A stretch of DNA of 64,000 nt from Maea johnstoni (taxonomy: Eukaryota > Annelida > Polychaeta > Spionida > Magelonidae), in NCBI GenBank assembly GCA_963942565.1, contig OZ012690.1:41967248-42031247 (forward strand), given 5' to 3'. Position numbers and translations under genes: made by a program. Below the pieces are notes generated by a model. The model did not search any database. It was not told where the DNA came from and worked only from the letters and a program-made list of their open reading frames with translations. Shown here piece by piece: positions 57,960 to 64,000 of this stretch (within the stretch, counting starts at the first letter, position 1; every line of letters starts with the position of its first letter).

Positions 57960-58941
57960 TACAAACAGAACACAGCGGGAAAACGTCAAACGAAAAATCA
58001 ACGAAAAATCATAATACGAAGGTCAGACCAAACACATACAGGACGAAAAGACAACCAACAGAAAGGTACAGAAATAAGTGGATTGATTAACCCTTTGTGG
58101 CACGAGAGTTGAGGCTGTCTGAGGGAATATTCCAACCATCAAGAACCTTTGTGAAAAATGTTTGAAAGTTGTTCTTCATTATTCACAGTACTTTTGATTA
58201 TTTTTCAAAAAAAAAAAAAAAAATCATTTAAAATTTTTTAAAAATTCAAAAAATTGTGGTAAGATATTTTTGGACCATCAGACTGCCTGACTTCTATTGC
58301 CAAGGTTGGGTTGAGGTGATGATAAGTCATTGGATAAAATTAATGAGGATGCTGTAGTCATGCTGAAAAGATGCTGAGTCAGCAAAATAAATAAAATCAC
58401 AATCCAAAATGGTGGCAAGGTTCCTGAAAAGGAAGTGATCACATGACCGCAGCTTGGAGGGGAAAGCGCTACGCAGCATGCAGGCTACAGACAGAACATG
58501 ACCAGGAACAAAGCAGCACGGGAGCGACAGACCATTGCTGCCACCTAGGAAGCGGAATGAAAACTAGAACATACTAGAACAGATGCACAACTTCAAGATC
58601 ATGATGTCAATCAAGTAGGAAGAGGCAGAATCTACTGATGATAATATTCATTCTATTTTTGTTGTGAAATTCACACTACAGGAGAGCTTAATTGTCTCTT
58701 GTCAAAATATATTTTGATTGCCAAGAAATGTGCTGATTCTATGAATTTCAATTATAAAAAATCTATTTCTATGAAATTAGTCAATCATATTCATCAGCAG
58801 ATTCTGCATGCATGATTAGTTGGCATTTTCTTGAGAAGCGACTAGTCTAGGCTTCGGCAGTTCAAGCATGATTCGCGTTTCGCCCGGCTTCACAGGTGGC
58901 CCTTGGCTGGCGGCCATCTTGCTGGCGGCTGCTGACTATAC

Positions 58942-58965
58942 CTTTCTTCTTTCCCCTCTGGTTGG
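58942..58965 (-). CDS. Candidate 24-nt microexon of the Fat-like gene
   Basis: On the minus strand TTCTCCTTCCGCAG precedes 24 bases ending AAAG on GTATAG. It would insert ANQRGKKK between the DDMP of the upstream exon and the YNWDTSDW start of the last exon, with phase and frame kept. Neuronal alternative exons in the cytoplasmic tail are reported for vertebrate FAT3, so a basic 8-residue insert is plausible; not proved. Confidence 0.4.
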
Positions 58966-60861
58966 CTGCGGAAGGAGAACGTAGATTGAGGCGAGTTAAT
59001 TTAGAGCAAGCTTTAACTAGAATGGAAAAACAACAACAACAACATGATCAGAACTGAAATGGTAGCGAATGATGGCTCCGCACTCTGCTGGTTTCACAGG
59101 CATGGTGGGAGGAGTTGAAGGTTGGGGTCAAGAGTTCAAGGATGAAGAGTGAAGGTCATAGTTCAAGGGTAAAATTCAATGTCAAAGGGCTCAAATTCCT
59201 TGGAAAAAATCAGAGTTTGAATCTAGGACCAAGAGTTCTAAATAATGGATTTAAGATGGCAAGGGGCAAGAGGAGTTAGGGGATAACATTTCAGTCAGAG
59301 TGGAATGAAAATAAAGAATTTCCCAAAAAAGAAATTGCAATGTATATCAATTCAGAAGTCAGCCATTTGCACATTTTGAAACATGCAGAAGAAAGCTCTG
59401 GAGCAATAAACCCACCCACCCCCTTCGTTTCCTTTGACACTCCTACAAGACCAATATTGCAGATAGACTTTGGACACTTCTAGAGAATTGATACAAGCAA
59501 CCAAAGCAATGATAATGCGACAAGGCACTGCTCACTTTGAATATTGTGTCCTCAGACATTCTGCTTTTTTACTGCTAATCGTAGAAAAAAAGCTTTTTTT
59601 AGAACTTCAGTGAACGCCACAGACAGAAACAGAGACAAGTGACAGAATTCATTTCATACCAAAGTCTACTGAGAAAAACAGCGAAGAATTTCATGGTGAT
59701 CCACTAAATGAACTCTAGTATAGACATAGAACAGTGCATTCCTGAGACGTGGCATGGGACAGGACAGGTACTTTCTAGACAGATTTACTTTTTCTATGCT
59801 AGGAAAATATCTTTCTACATGAGATGAGAACTGATGACGACTAGATGGGTGGGATGAAGGACATGTGACAATGAGAAGAGATTCTCTGGGCTACTGTGGA
59901 CAGCAAGAGCCAAGCCATATAAGGCAAAGATGCCTATATTTGGAGATTATATCAAAACAGGAACAGGAAGAGATTTCTCATACAAATCAGTTTCACAGAA
60001 ACAAACTCATTTAATAAGCATTATGATCCAAGAACCATAATTGATTATAATAAAATTAATAGTATAAAAAATCAAACAAGTTATGGATAAAATAGATCAA
60101 TGGTACTATAAGCATTAACACATTTTAATATTAACCTTTCTTGATAAACTTACTTATCATAAAATAAGAGAAACACAAGAACAAATAGCAAGTTAAAGAG
60201 ATGCAGTAATTCATATAAGTTAGTAGGGAGTAAATCTGGAAGTTAACTTCACCAAAAGATAAATCAAGGAAAGGAAATCTAAGTATCAACTTTTATCCAA
60301 AACACCTAATGAAATAGAATTCTGTCTAATAAAGAAATCTGCCTATAATAACGTGCCATGCTGTTACTCTTACACTGATTAACTGGGAATCTAGAAACAA
60401 ACCAAGGAAGCTAAGTAAAACCTGTCACAATGGAAACATGCAGCCCAGAACATTCTATAGGGGGCAGCACTGAATACCACTATCATAGAGGTCAGCCAAA
60501 AGTCAAATCAAATTAGTGGCATCCAAGGAGTAATCTGGATCACTAAGAGAGGATTTCAAGTTCTCAAAGACATATGAAGGTCAAAGGAGTACTTGAGTTG
60601 TAGCTATAGAAACAGAGGGCTGGGCTCTTGCAAAACTGAACGCCAGAACTACTGCTAGGTATGATTTGTATCACACACCCTCGGGGGTCGCCATGGCGAT
60701 GGGATAAAATGGTCAAGGAAATGGCATATTTCAGGGAACAGAGAGGAAAAGATGAGCTTTTTGAAGCGAGTGTTTATACCATTTTGTAAATTACAAATTA
60801 GTCCATTGCTAAAAGGAAAAAATAACCCATATTCCATTCATAATGAAGAGAAAGTAAAAAT

Positions 60862-60876
60862 AGGTCACTATGACCC
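60862..60876. promoter_or_regulatory. Oestrogen-response-like palindrome, one mismatch
   Basis: AGGTCACTATGACCC: inverted AGGTCA halves with 3-base spacing (IR3), last base changed. In the Fat-like intron. Confidence 0.4.
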
Positions 60877-61083
60877 GAATTTCCATGAACAGGACTTCAA
60901 TAGTCATATGTGACTAAGAAACAAGTTTATTTATTATATGGTGAGATGTACCATAGTGCACCTTTCATTTAAAATATCCCCCAAAAGTATTCCAAGACAA
61001 CTTGGGGACTGATACAAAGTCAGTAAAGATTTCGAGCCAGGATGAGTAAAAAGTGCTCAATACTGAAAGCTGATTATTCAAGT

Positions 61084-61160
61084 AGGTCACAGTGACCTAT
61101 TTTCATCCTGGCTGAAGGAGGCAAGGAAAGGGCAGTGTAGAAAATAGGTCACAGTGACCT
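61084..61160. promoter_or_regulatory. Two perfect IR3 steroid-receptor palindromes in a tandem duplication
   Basis: AGGTCACAGTGACCT at 61084-61098 and again at 61146-61160, both inside TAGGTCACAGTGACCTATTT. The 62-bp period includes CTGGCTGAAGGAGG/CTGGCTGAGGGAGG. This is the consensus oestrogen response element by sequence. No evidence here of use. Confidence 0.6.
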
Positions 61161-61853
61161 ATTTCCTCCCTGGCTGAGGGAGGGAGTTGGTGAGAGGGTA
61201 GTGTGATTTGTCATGCAGTATTGTTTACAAGAGTGAGGTGAGAGGTAGCAGGGGAGGGGGTACTTACAGGGTCATTTCAGTTCTGATACTGCATGACGCA
61301 AGCGTGCAAAAGGGAGTGCTCCAGGTTAGTGTATCAGTAAACCCCGCCCTGACTACCACATGAAATGTCAACAACCAGACTTGGAATAAATCGCGAATAA
61401 TGCCACAGTATTTTCCATATACAAAGAATGAATACACTAGTTGAATTCTTATTTAACAGATCCTGTCATGCCAATAGGTATCTGAAGTCATTTCTATTGA
61501 AAGTCAAAATTGACCTCCTAATTTCTATCATGCAAAAAACTTAAATTACCCAATATAGCAGCTCAGGTTACTATCTTCACCTATTGAAAACTTATTGATA
61601 AGTTAGCCAAACATTTTTATTTGCGACCTTATTTGCGAACTTTAAATTTAACTATAGGGAAAATATACCTTTAAGTATAACATAAAAATGTAGGGTTAAT
61701 GTTCCTTCACCATTGCTCATTAATCTACAATTTCTACAAACTCCATATATGGTCATGTGGTAGTCAGGTGGTTAAGCTCCATGGCAACAACAAGGCAAAA
61801 AGTGAGCTACAAAGTGCAGACAACTACACCAATCCCAGCAGGAGTGGAATATG

Positions 61854-61977
<124 letters not shown>

Positions 61978-62890
61978 AGTGTATGCTAACTAGGCTGTAT
62001 CCACCAGATTCAAGTGCAATACTTGAGCAATTTTGAAAATTTTCAGAAAGCTTCAACTGAAACATAATAAAAGCTGATTTCAATAGATATTTCTGAAAAC
62101 CTTCATATTTGTCATTACTTTATTCCAAAATTCTGGCATGCTAAGATAAATGTAAGAGGGGAGCAATAGACTAGTACTAGATTTCCACCTATTTGTGCCA
62201 ACAGCACTTGGGCTGTCTGACGCTTAAGCAATATCTCAAAAACAACATGAAATTTACAGAAATATTTAAATTTACATCCTTTCTTCAAATATTCTGTAAT
62301 ATCATCTTCTTTTTCAAAAAATTGCTGACGTTTTCAGACAGCTGCTCCTGGCACAAATCAACATTAACAAAACACAGGCAGTCAAACCCTTCCACAGTTT
62401 TGACATTAAATTTAGCCTTATCATATAACGTTTATATTTCTAAATTAAGAACGACATACTCAACTTCAAATTTTCACAGATATGAAAAGTTGATTTTGCA
62501 GCTCTAGACTTGAAGGATTCAGAATCTCAATACTCAGAGTCTTAAAGCATTTTACAGAATTTTTTTCATGGTATGACAGCTTTTGCAGATATACTACACA
62601 GGTTGTCAGACATTCAAAATATTTTACTGACAAAACAGGTGAAAGGGTCAAAACACATCCCCATTCAGTATTTGGGCTGCTTTTACTAATTGGGTGGGGA
62701 GGGGGGCAGAGGATAACAAAGCAGGGTCCAGGGTTAGAGACAACTATATGTTATATTTAAATCACATCCCACTGAATGGGGATTTCTAATGGCTTATGTG
62801 AGTTTATATTGCGCTGCGCACGCTGCAGGTTCATAATGCGTACATGCACAATTGATGTTGATTGCGTTTCAATATGGCGACCACTCTTAC

Positions 62891-63082
62891 CTGGCATGTC
62901 GTCCTCGGACTCTGAGACGTGCAGACTGCTGATGGAGCCGGTGTTCAGCGGGGGTCCTCCTGCCGCGGGGTTGGTGCGCACGCTTCTCGGAGAGCCCGAC
63001 GCCGGAGAGGAGCTGCCTCCAACAGCACCCGCCACCATGGCATTTGTATGGGAGGGCATCTGCTTGATAGTACCATTCTTCT
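62891..63082 (-). CDS. Fat-like protocadherin, middle cytoplasmic exon
   Basis: 192 bases from the TTCAACAG acceptor (before 63082) to a GTAAGA donor, entering and leaving in phase 1. It encodes NGTIKQMPSHTNAM, a Gly/Ser/Pro-rich stretch, and NTGSISSLHVSESEDDMP, which lines up with human FAT1 SLSSFQSESCDD just before the HWDTSDW block. The match continues straight into the last exon, which supports this splice. Confidence 0.85.
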
Positions 63083-63406
63083 CTGTTGAAGAGAAATATA
63101 GAGTAATGACTACTAAAAGTCACAGAAATACAGAGCGGAGACCATCAAAGTTATAGAAATACAATGGGAACTACATATATTGAACACCTATAGTTCAAGA
63201 AAAAAAGTACTCAAAATGTATAGGGGTTAAACTCATAGACATTTCTACTAATATGTAAACAGTACTGTGGTCCATAATATTATGTCTAACTTATAACGGT
63301 GTTCAGATGACAACTGTAGCCCTTGTCCCTCATTCTCTCTTGTGTCACTTGACCAAATTACATCTTTCTTAATATATTGTAATATTTTATAATGCAGCTG
63401 GCTTAC
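63083..63406 (-). other. Short intron of the Fat-like gene
   Basis: 324 bp between GTAAGC donor and TTCAACAG acceptor; no repeat or other feature seen. Confidence 0.85.
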
Positions 63407-63955
63407 CTTTGGGGGCTGAGAAGCTCTCTAGGTTGTTGGGGTAATCCATGTCCCAGTAGTTTTTCTGCATGGACTCGGTGTCGGAGCCGGAGTTAGAGGG
63501 CGGGGGTGGGGGCAGCGAGGGTGCCTGGCTAGCCGTGGTTTTGGGGATGTGCAGATTCTGTAGGAACTCCTGTGTGTAGATAGGCACGTTGCCCATGGTC
63601 TCCAGTTCGTCGGCCGCGCTCCCGTAGTTGCGGACCGTGTCGAAGTTGTTGAGTGAGCTGAGCGTGTTGAGGGAGTCCTGGGTACTGGGTGTGTAGGACG
63701 CAGGGCGTGTGGGGACCGGTGGTGGTCGCGGACTTGGAGGAATATTGGGATTTGCAGCTGCGGCCTCGAAGTTCTTGATTTTGTGGTGATGCCGCCCCTT
63801 CATGAGATCGTCGCTGGTACAGTTGAGGATGACGTCACGAGAGTCGCGCGGCACGCCGTCCGTGAGATTGGCGTTGTTTCTGCGTCTCTTACGTCTTCTC
63901 CAGCGGACCACCAGTATGAAGATGATGACAACGATCAGGAGGATCGCAGCGACAA
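63407..63955 (-). CDS. Fat-like protocadherin, transmembrane and first cytoplasmic exon
   Basis: Begins after TTTCCTGCAG with two bases of a split codon, then VAAILLIVVIIFILVV, a membrane helix, and the stop-transfer RWRRRKRRRNN. The cytoplasmic part has PPPVPTRPASYTPSTQDS (FAT1: PPQVPVRPISYTPSIPSDS), RNYGSAADELETMG, and SLPPPPPSNSGSDTESMQKN followed by YWDMDYP (FAT1: PPPPPSNSPSDSDSIQK, WDFDY). The proline run is a possible EVH1 (Ena/VASP) site. The donor is AAAG-GTAAGC after 63407, leaving one base. The cadherin, EGF and laminin-G exons must lie beyond position 64000. FAT1/2/3 (Drosophila Fat-like/Kugelei) type, not FAT4/Fat type. Confidence 0.93.
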
Positions 63956-64000
63956 CTGCAGGAAATAAAACAATACAGACATGAAATAGCAGCGTAGGCA

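Noticed and set aside
61262-61290. Possible extra Fat-like microexon before a strong GTAAGT donor (minus strand)
   Set aside because: In the phase required by the neighbouring exons it meets a stop codon (TGA) and the acceptor is weak.

Overview
This window is eukaryotic DNA from an animal. It is AT-rich and intron-rich, full of microsatellites and small transposable elements, and carries split genes of clearly metazoan families. The gene content (a FAT1-3-type giant cadherin, an INF2-type formin, a rhodopsin-class GPCR, and small heat-shock proteins of the HSPB/alpha-crystallin type) and the mobile-element load fit a marine invertebrate. A lancelet or another invertebrate deuterostome is my best guess, but no species-diagnostic sequence was seen.

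Layout, left to right. 1-1435 is a 50-bp minisatellite with a 350-bp higher-order period. 1.4-13.1 kb is noncoding, with several copies of a TTAA-flanked MITE and other repeats. 13161-13526 (minus) is the first coding exon of an INF2-like formin, with a likely noncoding first exon near 14903-15160 and CCAAT boxes behind it. 16.8-18.6 kb is a nest of inverted-repeat elements, (AT)n arrays and a tRNA-like sequence. 20.2-21.4 kb and 23.8-24.1 kb hold 3' ends of LINEs, next to long ATT/ATC/GT microsatellites. 26131-27607 (plus) is a two-exon GPCR whose second exon start has been tandemly duplicated with its splice acceptor. 30785-32084 is a terminal-inverted-repeat element built of 417-bp hairpin-bearing units.

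32.9-47.1 kb is a divergent pair of small heat-shock genes. A three-exon single-domain sHSP (minus) may be mitochondrial. A single-exon 552-residue sHSP (plus) has two alpha-crystallin domains. They share a 530-bp promoter with a heat-shock element and a TATA box. The 11-kb first intron of the minus gene holds a giant fold-back element (33818-43457). Its arms are built of about 0.84-kb units, each carrying nuclear-receptor-like AGGTCA direct repeats with DR4 and DR5 spacing. Two younger inverted-repeat elements sit in its centre.

48.6-64.0 kb is the 3' end of a FAT1/2/3 (Fat-like) cadherin gene on the minus strand: transmembrane segment, cytoplasmic tail and a C-terminal PDZ ligand HTQV. Two in-phase microexon candidates and a set of consensus oestrogen-response-type palindromes lie in its introns. 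The rest of the gene lies beyond the right edge.

No RNA gene beyond the tRNA-like relic, no CRISPR, no prokaryotic operon and no retrovirus-like element was recognised. Most of the window is intron or intergenic DNA shaped by DNA transposon derivatives, LINE tails and microsatellite growth.
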